DNA of 64,000 bases from NCBI RefSeq assembly GCF_037325665.1, contig NC_090258.1, positions 32,891,281 through 32,955,280 of the forward strand, in the 5' to 3' direction. How positions within the stretch are numbered: position 1 is the first letter of the stretch; each line of letters starts with the position of its first letter. The position numbers were made by a program, and so were the translations under genes. The notes below the pieces were generated by a model. The model did no database searches. It was not told the origin of the DNA and worked only from the letters and a program-made list of their open reading frames with translations. Positions 10,587 to 21,742 of the stretch are shown one piece after another. The stretch is from Littorina saxatilis (taxonomy: Eukaryota > Mollusca > Gastropoda > Littorinimorpha > Littorinidae).

Positions 10587-13500
10587 CTGGGACAGGCTGA
10601 TCTTTCTTAACCCAGTGTGGGATATTCAGTGGGGCGACCACCCCCAACCCAGCGCGTCCCCGGGTGGCGGATAGGGGAACGGTCTTCAGATATGGAGATC
10701 AGCCGCTTGCGGCCGCGGACCAAACTGGCTCCGGGTGGGATCCCGGAAAATCCTCCCCCCTGTGCTCTCAGGGTAGGACGTACGGGCCATGAGCTAAGGG
10801 TGAGGTAACCCCGACAGAAAACCCCGAATGCTGAAGACGGAGGACCCGGGCCGCACGGTGCATTCTAACAAACCACGGGTACACGCACTTACGCAAATGA
10901 TGACACAATCAACCAGCACAGATGGAAATGGCGCTCGCCCATTGAGGACCCCCCAGGGTGGAGCAGCGTCGGGTCCCATGCCTCAAAGGGACCCAGCCCC
11001 AACTACTGGAGGTCCCTCCCGTCCGTCTTGTCACGCCAGGGGACGCGGGAGGAAAGTGACTGGCACCACCACAACCAGGAAGAAACCCAGTCAGCAGCGA
11101 CCTTTCCAGGTCATGCACTGGAACGCAGAAAGTATCCTGAACAAGAAGACAGAGTTGGAGCATATCCTGCATGAGAAGAACATCAACATCTGCTGTATTC
11201 AGGAGACGCACCTGACACCCCAAAAGTCCTTCAAAGTGAGAGGCTACCAATGCCTTAGGTCCGACAGAACAGACCGAAGCAAAGGAGGAATCCTGACCCT
11301 CATCAGGAACAACATCAATGCCTGTTTGATAGAAACGCACATGGAGGACTCCGAATATCAGGTGATTCGAATCCAGACGAAGACATCAGAATTCCATCTT
11401 GTCAACTTCTACTGCCCCAATGATAGACACCTCGCCCTTGACACGATCCCCGCAAAGGCCTCCAACTTCATCGTGGTGGGTGACTTCAACAGTCATTCAC
11501 AGAGTTGGGGATATGACCACCTGGATCGGAGAGGAGAAGAGGTGGAGAACTGGCAGGACGACAAAGGTCTCATCCTTTTGAACAGTCCCTTTGACTGCCC
11601 TACATTCTACTCCAGAAGATGGCACACTACATCAACTCCTGACCTAGCCTTCTGCACGGAAGACATGCACCAGCTAACCAGCAGAGAGGTCGGAGAACAG
11701 CTAGGTGGAAGTGACCATCGGCCAGTCTTTTTGACCCTGGGCATGGAGTCCTGCACTGAAGCTTCCTTCCCTCGGTGGAACTACAAAAGAGCGAACTGGT
11801 TCCTCTTTAGACACCGCACCAGCGAACTCACCAAAGACATCAGAGTCGAGGGTCGAGACATCAACATGGTGGCGAAGGACTTCAACATGAGCATCCTCAG
11901 AGCAGCGCGTGAGTCCATTCCCAGGGGTGCCAGGAGAGACTATAAGCCCTACTGGAGCAATGAATTGCAGGAACTGGATGATGATCTGGCAGACGCCAGA
12001 AGGGAAGCAGAAGTCAACCCGTCACAAAACAACAACATCCGCCTCCAGGAAGCCAAAGCCAAATTTCTCAAAAAGAAGCTACAGGCAAGACGGAGAAGCT
12101 GGCAAGAGAAAACAAGCTCTCTGAACCTTGAGAAGGATGGCAGAAAGCTCTGGAGGCTCACCAAGCAGTTGAATGATGAGAACACCAGCAGAGGAAAGAT
12201 CACATTAGAAGAGAACGGGAAGGTGCTAACTGGAAAGCATGCTGCCAACCAATTTGCTGAAAGCTATGCAGCTGAGAGCAACCTCCATGTTAGCCCCGAG
12301 AAACAGAGAGAAGCAAGAAGAGAGAAAAGAGAGAGACCTGCCAGACAGTCGACAGTGGACGCCATGAGTCAACCACTCACACTCCACGAGCTGCACTCAG
12401 CTCTGAAAAAGTCAAAGGCGAAGAAGTCCCCTGGCCCAGACGGCATCACCAACGAGATGCTAACCCACCTTGGTAGTGCAGCAGAGAACAAGCTACTCGA
12501 GGTCTTCAACAGCAGCTGGCAAGAAGGATCGCTACCACAACTCTGGCGAGAAGCGATCATGATCCCCATCTTAAAAAAAGGGAAGGATCCAAAGAAGGCC
12601 ACCAGCTATCGCCCAATCAGCCTCACCAGCTGTGTTGTGAAGACCCTGGAGAGAATTGTGAACGAGCGCCTCAGGTGGTACCTGGAATCCAGGAACCTCC
12701 TCGCCCCTGAACAAGCTGGATTCCGACAGTTCCGCAGCACTGAAGATCAGGTCACTTACCTGGCGCAAGAAGTTGAAGATGCCTTTCAGGAACAGAAGCT
12801 GGTCTTCGTCACCTGGATAGATCTTCAGAAAGCCTTTGACAAGGTCTGGAAAGATGGACTCCTTGTAAAACTGCTGAGGAAAGGCGTGTCCAGCAACATG
12901 TACCAGTGGATTCGCTCTTACCTCTATAACCGCAGGGCAAGAGTTAACGTCGACCAGACCAAAAGCAAGAAGTTCCTCCTTCGTCATGGCGTCCCTCAGG
13001 GCGGAGTCCTCTCCCCCACACTCTTCCTTCTCTTCATCGACGATCTGGTGTCTGAGATGCCCAACGGGATCAAAGCTGCTCTACACGCAGACGACCTTGT
13101 GATCTGGTGCAAGGAGGAGCACGCAAGTACTGCCACCTACAGAATGCAGCAAGCGGCAGATAGGCTGAACGCATGGGCAGAAGATTGGTGCGTCTCCATC
13201 AACAAGGAGAAATCCTCCACCACCCTATTCACACTGTCGCCAAAGCAGAAAGCCGGAACCATTAGGCTTGGTGGAACTCCTCTGAGAGAGGATGAAGAAG
13301 CAACGTACCTTGGTGTCACCTTTGATAGACGGCAGACCTGGAAACCACACATTGCACAGGCAGAGACAAAGGCCCGGCGCAAGCTAGCCATACTCAGGAA
13401 GCTGGCAGGTACCACCTGGGGAGCGAACGAGAAGATACTGAAGACAGTATACCAGGGAACAATCAGACCCCACCTCGAGTACGGCTCCACAGCGTGGTCA

Positions 13501-14759
13501 ACCTCAGCCAAGACAAACCTGCAGACCCTTGACCGTGTGCAAAACCAGGCCCTCCGACTCATCACCGGTGCAATGAAATCCACGCCCATCAAGGAAATGG
13601 AGAAGCTTACCACCATCCAACCCCTCTGTCAGAGAAGAGAAGCCAAGACTATGGTACAGGCCGAGAAGCTCAAGTGCCTACCCGACCACCCCATGAAGCA
13701 CAGACTGAGCAACCTCACCAAGAACCGGCTTAAACGGAGCAGTTTTGTACACGAGAGCAAGAGACTTTCTCGACAGTACAGGGAAGTCCTTCCACAGAAC
13801 ACTCTACCTCTGACTCAAGAAGAAGAGGAAACCCCCAAGGCAACAGAGAAACCAGGCATCCAGATCTGCACCAGTGTTCCACATGTTACCTCAGGAGAAG
13901 ATCAGAATGACACAGCTCGACAGGCACTCACCTTAGCCCTGATCGACGAACAGTACCCAAAAGAGGCGTGGATCCATGTATACACCGATGGATCAGCAAC
14001 TAACGCCGTGCTCAATGGAGGTGCAGGCATTCTCATCCAGTTCCCTGGGGGACATACAGCTACATCCAGCGTTGCCACTGGCAAACACTGCACAAACTAT
14101 AAAGCAGAAGCAGAAGCTCTCATGCAGGCCGCCTCCTTCGTTCAGGACTCCGCAGACCCTTGCTACCAAGTTGTCTTCCTCTCGGACGCCCTTTCAGTCC
14201 TTCAGGCCCTAGAGAACGACAAACTCCCACAGCTGGCCAAAGCATTACAGATGGTCAGACAAACCAGAAGAGTTGTCCTCCAGTGGATACCAGCACACTG
14301 TGGGATACCAGGAAATGAAAGGGCAGATGAGCTGGCAAAAGAAGGAGCCGTGGAAGACCAACCTGAAAACAGTGTCAGCTTTAGTGAGCAGAAGACAATC
14401 ATCAAGGCATTGATGAGGCCAAGGACAAACAGAGATGACTACCACACAATGTCCAGAGAGCAGCAAGTCAACCTCATTAGGCTGCGTACTGGCCACAACA
14501 GGCTCAATGCTCACATGAACCGAAAGTTCAAGCTGGCGCCATCACCAACCTGTGCCTGCGGTCAAGAGGACCAAACAGCGGAACACATCTTACAGCGATG
14601 TCCCTTACTAGATGAGGAACGAAAAGAAGTGTGGCCGTCACCAACTCCCTTGCAGACCAAACTATACGGCAGTCGACAGGAGTTGGAGAAAACGACAACA
14701 TTTATCACCAGTGCTGGACTGATTGTGTAACCTCTGCGAACGCCAAGAAGAAGAAGAAG
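10587..14759 (+). mobile_element. Full-length LINE (I/Nimb-like, with RNase H)
   Basis: AAAGCCAGGGCA flanks the element at 10575-10586 and 14760-14771, a 12-bp target-site duplication. A 5' region of about 240 bp precedes one intact ORF (10828-14730) and the element ends in an (AAG)n tail rather than poly(A). The combination of AP endonuclease, reverse transcriptase, C-terminal RNase H and a short simple-repeat tail suggests the I superclade; Nimb is a guess. No separate ORF1 is seen. Intact coding, clean duplications and the near-identical fragment at 20263-20667 point to recent activity. Confidence 0.93.
10828..14730 (+). CDS. LINE polyprotein: endonuclease, reverse transcriptase, RNase H
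   Basis: An intact 1300-residue ORF. Residues about 90-300 are an AP-type endonuclease (HWNAES, CIQETH, GDFNSH, TPDLAF and SDHRPV), which nicks target DNA. Residues about 530-800 are the reverse transcriptase (SPGPDGI, SYRPISLTS, GVPQGGVLSP and the catalytic HADD near 753). Residues about 1045-1190 are RNase H (YTDGSA, KAEAEAL, SDALSVLQ and IPAHCGIPGNERAD). A zinc-binding tail, CACG...EHILQRC, lies near 1241-1260. The N-terminal 90 residues are Pro/Arg/Thr-rich and may stand in for an ORF1 nucleic-acid-binding domain. The first ATG of the frame was taken as start. No inactivating change is visible. Confidence 0.93.
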   Translation: MLKTEDPGRTVHSNKPRVHALTQMMTQSTSTDGNGARPLRTPQGGAASGPMPQRDPAPTTGGPSRPSCHARGRGRKVTGTTTTRKKPSQQRPFQVMHWNAESILNKKTELEHILHEKNINICCIQETHLTPQKSFKVRGYQCLRSDRTDRSKGGILTLIRNNINACLIETHMEDSEYQVIRIQTKTSEFHLVNFYCPNDRHLALDTIPAKASNFIVVGDFNSHSQSWGYDHLDRRGEEVENWQDDKGLILLNSPFDCPTFYSRRWHTTSTPDLAFCTEDMHQLTSREVGEQLGGSDHRPVFLTLGMESCTEASFPRWNYKRANWFLFRHRTSELTKDIRVEGRDINMVAKDFNMSILRAARESIPRGARRDYKPYWSNELQELDDDLADARREAEVNPSQNNNIRLQEAKAKFLKKKLQARRRSWQEKTSSLNLEKDGRKLWRLTKQLNDENTSRGKITLEENGKVLTGKHAANQFAESYAAESNLHVSPEKQREARREKRERPARQSTVDAMSQPLTLHELHSALKKSKAKKSPGPDGITNEMLTHLGSAAENKLLEVFNSSWQEGSLPQLWREAIMIPILKKGKDPKKATSYRPISLTSCVVKTLERIVNERLRWYLESRNLLAPEQAGFRQFRSTEDQVTYLAQEVEDAFQEQKLVFVTWIDLQKAFDKVWKDGLLVKLLRKGVSSNMYQWIRSYLYNRRARVNVDQTKSKKFLLRHGVPQGGVLSPTLFLLFIDDLVSEMPNGIKAALHADDLVIWCKEEHASTATYRMQQAADRLNAWAEDWCVSINKEKSSTTLFTLSPKQKAGTIRLGGTPLREDEEATYLGVTFDRRQTWKPHIAQAETKARRKLAILRKLAGTTWGANEKILKTVYQGTIRPHLEYGSTAWSTSAKTNLQTLDRVQNQALRLITGAMKSTPIKEMEKLTTIQPLCQRREAKTMVQAEKLKCLPDHPMKHRLSNLTKNRLKRSSFVHESKRLSRQYREVLPQNTLPLTQEEEETPKATEKPGIQICTSVPHVTSGEDQNDTARQALTLALIDEQYPKEAWIHVYTDGSATNAVLNGGAGILIQFPGGHTATSSVATGKHCTNYKAEAEALMQAASFVQDSADPCYQVVFLSDALSVLQALENDKLPQLAKALQMVRQTRRVVLQWIPAHCGIPGNERADELAKEGAVEDQPENSVSFSEQKTIIKALMRPRTNRDDYHTMSREQQVNLIRLRTGHNRLNAHMNRKFKLAPSPTCACGQEDQTAEHILQRCPLLDEERKEVWPSPTPLQTKLYGSRQELEKTTTFITSAGLIV

Positions 14760-14771
14760 AAAGCCAGGGCA

Positions 14772-15942
14772 GATTTGAGATGGTTCGCAGAAATGTTTAC
14801 TTGGAGTGGATTGTTATTTTTAAAAGAAAAAAAAGAAACCAATATTATCTTAAACATTAGAAAAACGAAAATAGGCAACTGTTTTATTATGAAAACAACT
14901 AGACTACTTCAAACTGAAGGTTTTCCTGCCACAGCAGGTTATAACAGAAATGTTGTTTTATAATTTTGTTTGTGTTAAATATTTTCTTTTACTGTTATCG
15001 TGGGTTGTTTTTGATTATTTTTCAGGAGGGGGGGGGGGGGGGGCAAGGGTGTGTGAGTTATTCCGGGAGGGGGGTGTATAACTGCCTGCATGAATAAACA
15101 AACAAAACAAAAATACAAAATAGCTGCATGTCATTTTTTGGCCATTTGTCTCGATATGCACAATCACATTAAAAGCAGCCGGCACTTGTTTCTCGAATTA
15201 ATGGCGTTTACAATTTCCTGACTGCTGGTGGAATCTTTCGCACAACTTGCACAATTAAGCAAAAAATCAATAAACTCCTTCGGTAGCGCACGGGCCTGCC
15301 TACGCTCAGCAAATACGCCAATGGCGACGGCTTCCGAAAAACCTAGACAATCTCTGCGAGCTAACCTACTTTTCCAAATAGCCTGCAGGCAGATCAGCAA
15401 TGCTAGAAAAATTCATACTGATATTGTATTTTCCAATCCTATACACAAAACAATTCGCAAATGTTTTGTTTTTTTAAATGAATCATCAAGAAAAGGATTA
15501 CAATACACACAAAAACCATCAGCAAACGTGATTTTTAAGCTAAATTTCCAACAAAAACATGTTTTTAGTCTTCATTAGGGCTGCACCAAAACTATCCTTT
15601 TAGACAAAATGCATCAGCATGCAATGAAATTGATATTTCGATCATGACAAGTGCTTAATTATTTAAGCTCCAAGTGATTTATAGGCATAAGTGAGAAGCT
15701 TATAATAACGTTATTTTTTCTTGATATAACCCAGATTGGGAAGATAGCACATTTTTTTGTTTGGCCATGACAATTCTATTCATGAACGTTTTGTTTTGTT
15801 TAGTTTACTTGTTCATATTGTGGTGGTGGTTGAGGTGATCATCATCACAATCATTGTTCAGTGCTGTTCCCAACCTCAGAGGAAGAAATGTCTGTTAGAC
15901 ACAAGATTGAAAATATGTATATATATCTATATATAGATCCAT
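14772..15942. other. No gene recognised
   Basis: AT-rich sequence with a poly-G tract near 15027-15042 and an AT dinucleotide run near 15917-15936. Nothing codes convincingly. Confidence 0.5.
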
Positions 15943-15946
15943 TTAA

Positions 15947-16358
15947 CCTTTGCCGGATGCCGCTTTTGACTACACACTCCTGACGATGCGGGTTTGTCTG
16001 AACCCATACATTTGAAAGAGGGTTTTTACCGTTTATTCCTCTAACGACGATGCGGGTTTGTCTGAACCCATACATTTGAAAGAGGGTTTTTACCGTTTAT
16101 TTCTCTAACGACGGGGTGGGTTCGGGGAAACCCACAGCGCTACTTCAGTGGGTGCATCGAGTTTCTCCCTTCACCGACCTCTTGCAGGGGAGGGAGAGGG
16201 GAAGGGAGAGGGGGAGGGAGAGACTGAGAGAGACTGAGAGACTAAGAAAGAGAGAGAGAGACTAAGAAAGAGAGAGAGAGAGAGAGAGACTAAGAAAGAG
16301 AGAGAGAGAGAGACTAAGAAAGAGAGAGAGAGACTAAGAAAGAGAGAGAGAGATACTA

Positions 16359-16391
<33 letters not shown>

Positions 16392-17576
16392 CTAAGAAAG
16401 AGAGAGAGAGAGATTAAGAAAGAGAGAGAGAGACTAAGAAAGAGAGAGAAAGAGACTAAGAAAGAGAGAGAGAGAGAGACTAAGAAAGAGAGAGAGAGAC
16501 TAAGAAAGAGAGAGAGAGAGAGAGAGAGAGACTAAGAAAGAGAGAGAGACTAAGAAAGAAAGAGAGAGACTAAGAAAGAGAGAGAGAGAGACTAAGAAAG
16601 AGAGAGAGAGAGAGACTAAGAAAGAGAGAGAGACTAAGAAAGAGAGAGAGAGAGACTAAGAAAGAGAGAGAGACTAAGAAAGAGAGAGAGAGACTAAGAA
16701 AGAGAGAGAGACTAAGAAAGAGAGAGAGACTAAGAAAGAGAGAGAGAGAGAGAGACTAAGAAAGAGAGAGAGAGAGAGACTAAGAAAGATAGAGAGAGAG
16801 AGACAAATAAAGAGAGAGAGAGACTAAGAAAGAGAGAGAGAGACTAAGAGAGAGAGAGAGACTAAGAAAGAGAGAGAGAGACTAAGAAAGAAAGAGAGAG
16901 AGAGACTAAGAAAGAGAGAGATCGAGAGACTAAGAAAGAGAGAGAGAGAGACTAAAAAAGAGAGAGAGAGAGAGACTAAGAAAGAGAGAGAGAGACTAAG
17001 AAAGAGAGAGAGAGAGACTAAAAAAGAGAGAGAGAGAGACTAAGAAAGAGAGAGAGAGAGACTAAGAAAGAGAGAGAGACTAAGAAAGAGAGGGAGAGAC
17101 TAAGAAAGAGAGAGAGAGAGATTAAGAAAGAGAGAGAGACTAAGAAAGAGAGAGAGAGAGACTAAGAAAGAGAGAGAGAGAGAGAGAGAGACTAAGAAAG
17201 AGAGAGAGAGAGACTAAGAAAGAGAGAGAGAGAGACTAAGAAAGAGAGAGAGAGAGAGACTAAGAAAGAGCTAGAGAGAGAGAGAGAGACTAAGAAAGAG
17301 AGAGAGACTAAGAAAGAGAGAGAGAGAGACTAAGAAAGAGAGAGAGAGAGACTAAGAGAGAGAGACTAAGAGAGAGAGAGACTAAGAAAGAGAGAGAGAG
17401 AGACTAAGAAAGAGAGAGACTAAGAAAGAGAGAGAGACAGACAGAGAGAGAGAGACTAAGAGAGAGAGAGACAGAGAGAGACAGACAGAGAGAGAGAGAC
17501 AGAGAGAGAGACACAGAGAGAGAAACAGAGGGAGAGAGACAGACAGTCAGATAGACAGACAGTCAGATAGACGGAT

Positions 17577-17607
<31 letters not shown>

Positions 17608-17942
17608 GCAACTGACAACAGACAGACAGACAGAGAGATACGCTTTGGTAATTATGGGTGTAGCAGAACCCGCGCCGTCGGCAGAGGGATAGTTACAATC
17701 ACTACTACTCTTTAAAAGTATGGGTTTGTGTGAACCCGCGCCATCGGTAGTGTTTATGTAAATTATCATAATCAATTAATTTTAATGTTTTGTCATGTAC
17801 ACACTAAAAATTTGCAGACAGAGAGCAAATTAGGTGTGTGAGAGATACTTAAAATTTCAAAACGATACCTTTAATGGTTCCAGAGTTACAATGATTTTAG
17901 TGTGTCTCTGGGTACAGGTGAACCCAGGAAGCACGGCAAAGG
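15947..17942 (+). mobile_element. TTAA-flanked piggyBac-like non-autonomous element with GA minisatellite, copy 1
   Basis: TTAA lies at 15943-15946 and 17943-17946. The termini are CCTTTGCCG and CGGCAAAGG, a 9-bp inverted repeat. CCY ends with TTAA duplication are the piggyBac signature. Inside the left end are two roughly 63-bp tandem units containing GGGTTTGTCTGAACCC, a stem-loop. The middle is a 1.4 kb purine-rich array. The right part holds further GGGT...ACCC hairpins. An inverted second copy is at 38288-40462. No transposase is present. Confidence 0.85.
16190..17570. repeat. GAGAGACTAAGAAA minisatellite inside the TTAA element
   Basis: Nearly unbroken purine strand made of variable (GA)n plus CTAAGAAA units of about 18-26 bp. 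It grades into (GACA)n at the right end (17540-17600). Confidence 0.95.
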
Positions 17943-17966
17943 TTAAATGTCCTGGCTTTGTTTCTT

Positions 17967-18022
17967 TCTTTATTTGGTGTATTAAACGTCGTTTTCAACC
18001 ACGAAGGTTATATCGCGACGGG
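17967..18022. repeat. Fragment of dispersed repeat also seen at 10164
   Basis: TCTTTCTTTATTTGGTG ... GGTTATATCGCGACGG matches the left end of the repeat at 10164-10560. Confidence 0.7.
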
Positions 18023-18112
18023 GTCCTGGCTTTGTCATCCATGCAGGAAAAATTGACCGTCAGAAGATCTTCTACATGTCGAAACCACTGGACCGTCAAA
18101 CAGCTGGGTTGG

Positions 18113-18542
18113 GACCAATGGTCTGATCAATACATTATGCATCAGTGGGACCAATGGTCTGATCAATACATTATGCATCAGTTGGACCAATGGTCTGATC
18201 AATACATTATGCATCAGTTGGACCAATGGTCTGATCAATACATTATGCATCAGTGGGACCAATGGTCTGATCAATACATTATGCATCAGTGGGACCAATG
18301 GTCTGATCAATACATTATGCATCAGTTGGACCAATGGTCTGATCAATACATTATGCATCAGTTGGACCAATGGTCTGATCAATACATTATGCATCAGTTG
18401 GACCAATGGTCTGATCAATACATTATGCATCAGTTGGACCAATGGTCTGATCAATACATTATGCATCAGTGGGACCAATGGTCTGATCAATACATTATGC
18501 ATCAGTGGGACCAATGGTCTGATCAATACATTATGCATCAAT
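18113..18542. repeat. 36-bp tandem repeat, twelve copies, open on both strands
   Basis: The unit GACCAATGGTCTGATCAATA plus CATTATGCATCAGTTG recurs every 36 bp with only a G/T change at one site. As 36 is a multiple of three, a forward frame repeats LDQWSDQYIMHQ and a reverse frame repeats PLMHNVLIRPLV. Neither continues into a recognisable protein, so I treat both as artefacts. Confidence 0.93.
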
Positions 18543-19228
18543 GACCCAAGACTGAGAGGCATGGGAACAACACTGATTGTTGTTATTGTTATCATTGTTA
18601 AGGTCAGGAAAACATTTGTAATTGTAAAAATAAACACATTATTCAAAAGAATCCCTCAGTGACTGTTTTAATTTTTTATGCCTTTGTTTATGTTTGTGTG
18701 TGTGTTTCTAAAATTGCTTTTGCCACCACCTGTTTCCTTATTATGAAGCAACAAAGAACCCACATTTCAAAAGCATTCAGTCGGAAGTAAACAGTCTTAA
18801 CTGGAACGTTATTGGATTACGCCAGCTTGCATGCTCTGCAGCTCTTGGTGAATGCCCTGGCTTTACACCCAGTTTGTGCTACTTGACACTGAAGGCAACA
18901 CAACAAAACTTGCAGCATACCCAGACCCTAAACAGCCCCTAAAGCAGCTCATGACAAACTTTTGGTCACACTTTACAATATTAAGTCTAATTTCTAACCA
19001 GCTGCATTGCACGCTGCCAACAGAGAGAGAAAAGGTAAGGGAGAGACATAGTTATCTCCCCTTTCTCTTTCTCAGGACGGTTGTTAGCTCCCCCTTTCTC
19101 AGGACGGTGTGTGTCTGGTACCAGGGAAATGTTTATGGTTTATGTATCAATCGACCAAGCCCCTGATACCACGGGTTCAAGTTTAGGTCTCTCCAGGAGA
19201 AACATTCCCTACCATGATGATCGCCTTT
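18543..19228. other. No gene recognised
   Basis: Unique-looking sequence containing an earlier diverged copy of the TTTACACCCAGTTTGTGCTA motif (about 18862) that recurs at 19338 and 21851. Confidence 0.5.
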
Positions 19229-19398
19229 AATGAACAGAGTGTTTAATAAACTTAAAAGTGAATCATTCACAAGACCTCCGAACAATGGGTCTTTATAGTG
19301 GACAATTTAAACAGATTGCGTTGAATCATAGACATACTTTACACCCAGTTTCTGCTACTCTACACTGAACACAACACAACAAAACTAATGTAGCATTA
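19229..19398. repeat. Diverged direct repeat, left copy (partner 21743-21910)
   Basis: AATGAACAGAGTG, GAATCATAGACATACTTTA and ACACCCAGTTTCT occur in the same order in both copies. The minus-strand LINE at 19411-21730 sits between them, and its 12-bp duplication lies at their junction, so the repeat predates the LINE. Confidence 0.75.
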
Positions 19399-19438
19399 AC
19401 AACGGTTAATCTTCTTAGAACTTCTTTTCGATCGCCGA

Positions 19439-20250
19439 TCACACTTGGAGTCCAGATCTTGAGATATAATTAGTGGTCCTCTGCAGCGCAGCCACTGGCC
19501 CGTACAGCTTGTTGTGCAGGGACTCCGGCATTGGCCAGATTTCCTCTCTCAGCACCTGGTGGTTCCTGCAGTCTCGTAGGATGTGGGCCGTGTCCTGCTC
19601 TGCTTCCCCACAAGAACACATGGGGGAGGGCACAACATGCAGCTTCTTGTGGAGATGCCGGTTAAGTCTGTTGTGTCCCGTTCTCAGGCGGAAGATGACC
19701 ACCTGCTGTGGTCTGGATAGCAGGTGGTAGCTGTCCTGTGGCTGGGGCGTCCTGTGCAGAGACTTAATGATGGTCTTCATCTCTGTCAGGCTCACAGGGT
19801 TGTTCTCTTGCTCATCTTCTGCACCCAGCTTTGCCATCCTGTCCGCCTCTTCGTTTCCTTGTACACCACAGTGGGAGGGGATCCATTGCAGTACTGTCCT
19901 CAGGCTTTTGATGTTGTGTAGAGCGTGTTCCAGCTGAGGCAGTTTGCTACTGGTCATTGCTTGTAGTACTGACAGAGCGTCAGTCAGGAAGACCACCTGG
20001 TTGTCATGGTTGACTCTGTCGTTGATGGTGTATGCTGCATGGATCAGTGCCTGTACCTCAGCTCTGTAGTTTGTACAGTGGAGGCCTGTTGGTATAGCCT
20101 CTGCTTGCCTCTCTCCACTGGGGTACTGGACATACACCCCCGCTCCTCCATTTTTGACGGCCTCTGTGGCTGACCCATCAGTATACACCCGTATCCATGC
20201 TTCTTGGGGGTACCTTTCTTCAAGCATGGCAAGAGTCAGGGCTTTTTTTC
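19439..20250 (-). pseudogene. RNase H and zinc tail of the minus-strand LINE
   Basis: The minus-strand frame carries YTDGSATEAVKNGGAG, TNYRAEVQAL, LTDALSVLQAM, IPSHCGVQGNEEAD and the tail MCSCGEAEQDTAHILRDC. It is the 3' continuation of the reverse-transcriptase frame at 20680-21730. Beyond the insertion, an A7 run at the junction shifts this frame by one relative to the reverse transcriptase, so the copy was probably already broken or acquired a slip there. Confidence 0.88.
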
Positions 20251-20262
20251 GTCACATTGCTC

Positions 20263-20667
20263 AACCTGAAAACAGTGTCAGCTTTAGTGAGCAGAAGACA
20301 ATCATCAAGGCATTGATGAGGCCAAGGACAAACAGAGATGACTACCACACAATGTCCAGAGAGCAGCAAGTCAACCTCATCAGGCTGCGTACTGGCCACA
20401 ACAGGCTCAATGCTCACATGAACCGAAAGTTCAAGCTGGCGCCATCACCAACCTGTGCCTGCGGTCAAGAGGACCAAACAGCGGAACACATCTTACAGCG
20501 ATGTCCCTTACTAGATGAGGAACGAAAAGAAGTGTGGCCGTCACCAACTCCCTTGCAGACCAAACTATACGGCAGTCGACAGGAGTTGGAGAAAACAACA
20601 ACATTTATCACCAGTGCTGGACTGATTGTGTAACCTCTGCGAACGCCAAGAAGAAGGAGAAGAAGAA
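20263..20667 (+). mobile_element. Young 5'-truncated copy of the 10587 LINE inserted in the second LINE
   Basis: GTCACATTGCTC flanks the insert at 20251-20262 and 20668-20679. The body matches 14361-14758 with about two substitutions (CTCATCAGG for CTCATTAGG; AAAACAACA for AAAACGACA) and a slightly different (AAG)n tail. It encodes only the last roughly 120 codons of the polyprotein, so it cannot move itself. Confidence 0.95.
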
Positions 20668-20679
20668 GTCACATTGCTC

Positions 20680-21730
20680 TGCTCGTCCTTTGTTGTGAGG
20701 TAAGGGACACTGGTCTGTATGTCCAGGTTTCCTTGTCTGTCTTCCCAGGGTGGGGCGTCAAGGGAGAAAGATGGTGGCTCCACTAGCTCTGGCATCTCTG
20801 TCTGATGTTTCTTCTGCAAAGCCCTTGCCTCAAGAGCGAAGCTTGATCTTTTCAGCCTGCCTGAGGACATCTTCTTGAGTCTGTCACTCATGGGGTGGTC
20901 ATGAGTGCACTGGTACTTGGTGGCTTGTACCATTGTTTTGCAGTCTCGCCTTTTGCTCAGTGGAGGAATGCCAGTCACCTGTTCCATCTTCTGTATGGGT
21001 GTTGATTTCATTGCGCCCGTGATGATTCTCAGCGCTTGGTTCTGTACTTTGTCTAGGGCCTGCTGGTGTGTCTTGGCTGCTGTTGCCCAAGAGCTTGATC
21101 CGTACTCAAGGTGCGGTCGTACAGTCCCCTGGTAGACTGATTTCAAGATCTTCTCGTTTGCACCCCAGTGTGATCCTGCCAGCTTCCGCATGATGTTTAG
21201 TTTTCTCCTGGCCTTTCCCTCTGCATTCATGATGTGTTGTTTCCAGGTCATGCGCTTGTCATAGGTGACCCCCAGGTATGTTTGCTGGTCTTCAAATTTC
21301 AGGGGTGTGTCACCCAAGGTCAGTTTGCCAGGTGTCGCTTTGGCAGAGAGTGTGAAGAGAGTGGCAGTGGTCTTCTCCCTGTTGATGGTCACACACCAGT
21401 CTTCCGCCCACGCTGCAACCTTTTCTAGGGCAAGTTGCATCCTGTAGGTTGCTGTGGTTGCATACTCTTCCGAGCACCAGAGAACAAGGTCATCAGCATA
21501 CAGTGCCGCTTGGACTCCCTTGGGCAACTCTGGTACCAGGTCGTTAATGAAGAGTATGAATAGCGTGGGGGAGAGTACTCCTCCCTGTGGAACTCCTTGG
21601 CGTAGTAGCACCTTTCGGCCACAGTGACCGTCCACCAGCACTCTGGCCTTTCGGTTGTGCAGGTACGACTTGGTCCACTGGTACATGTTGCCTTTGACGC
21701 CGGAACGTAGGAGCTTCACAAGGAGTCCAT
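20680..21730 (-). pseudogene. Reverse transcriptase part of the minus-strand LINE
   Basis: Truncated at its 5' end within the reverse transcriptase, it begins YGLLVKLLRSGVKGNMYQW and includes RQGVPQGGVLSPTLF and the catalytic YADDLVLW. The endonuclease and finger regions are missing. It ends at the target duplication of the inserted LINE fragment. Confidence 0.9.
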
Positions 21731-21742
21731 ACAACGGTTAAT

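Larger units (their letters stand above)
19411..21730 (-). mobile_element. 5'-truncated LINE, second family, minus strand
   Basis: ACAACGGTTAAT flanks it at 19399-19410 and 21731-21742 (12-bp target duplication). The minus-strand 3' end has a short AAG-type tail. It starts within the reverse transcriptase. Its protein is clearly related to, but well diverged from, the LINE at 10587. It is split by the + strand insertion at 20263-20667. Confidence 0.92.

Noticed and set aside
10908-11340. Antisense frames across the LINE ORF
   Set aside because: Shadow frames of a strong coding sequence on the plus strand.
16190-17570. GA array and its CT counterpart at 38640-40200 as independent satellites
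   Set aside because: Both lie within TTAA-flanked elements with matching unique ends, so they moved as cargo.
18035-18646. 203- and 236-codon frames over the 36-bp array as genes
   Set aside because: Both strands are open only because the unit is a multiple of three; no homology or flanking coding sequence.
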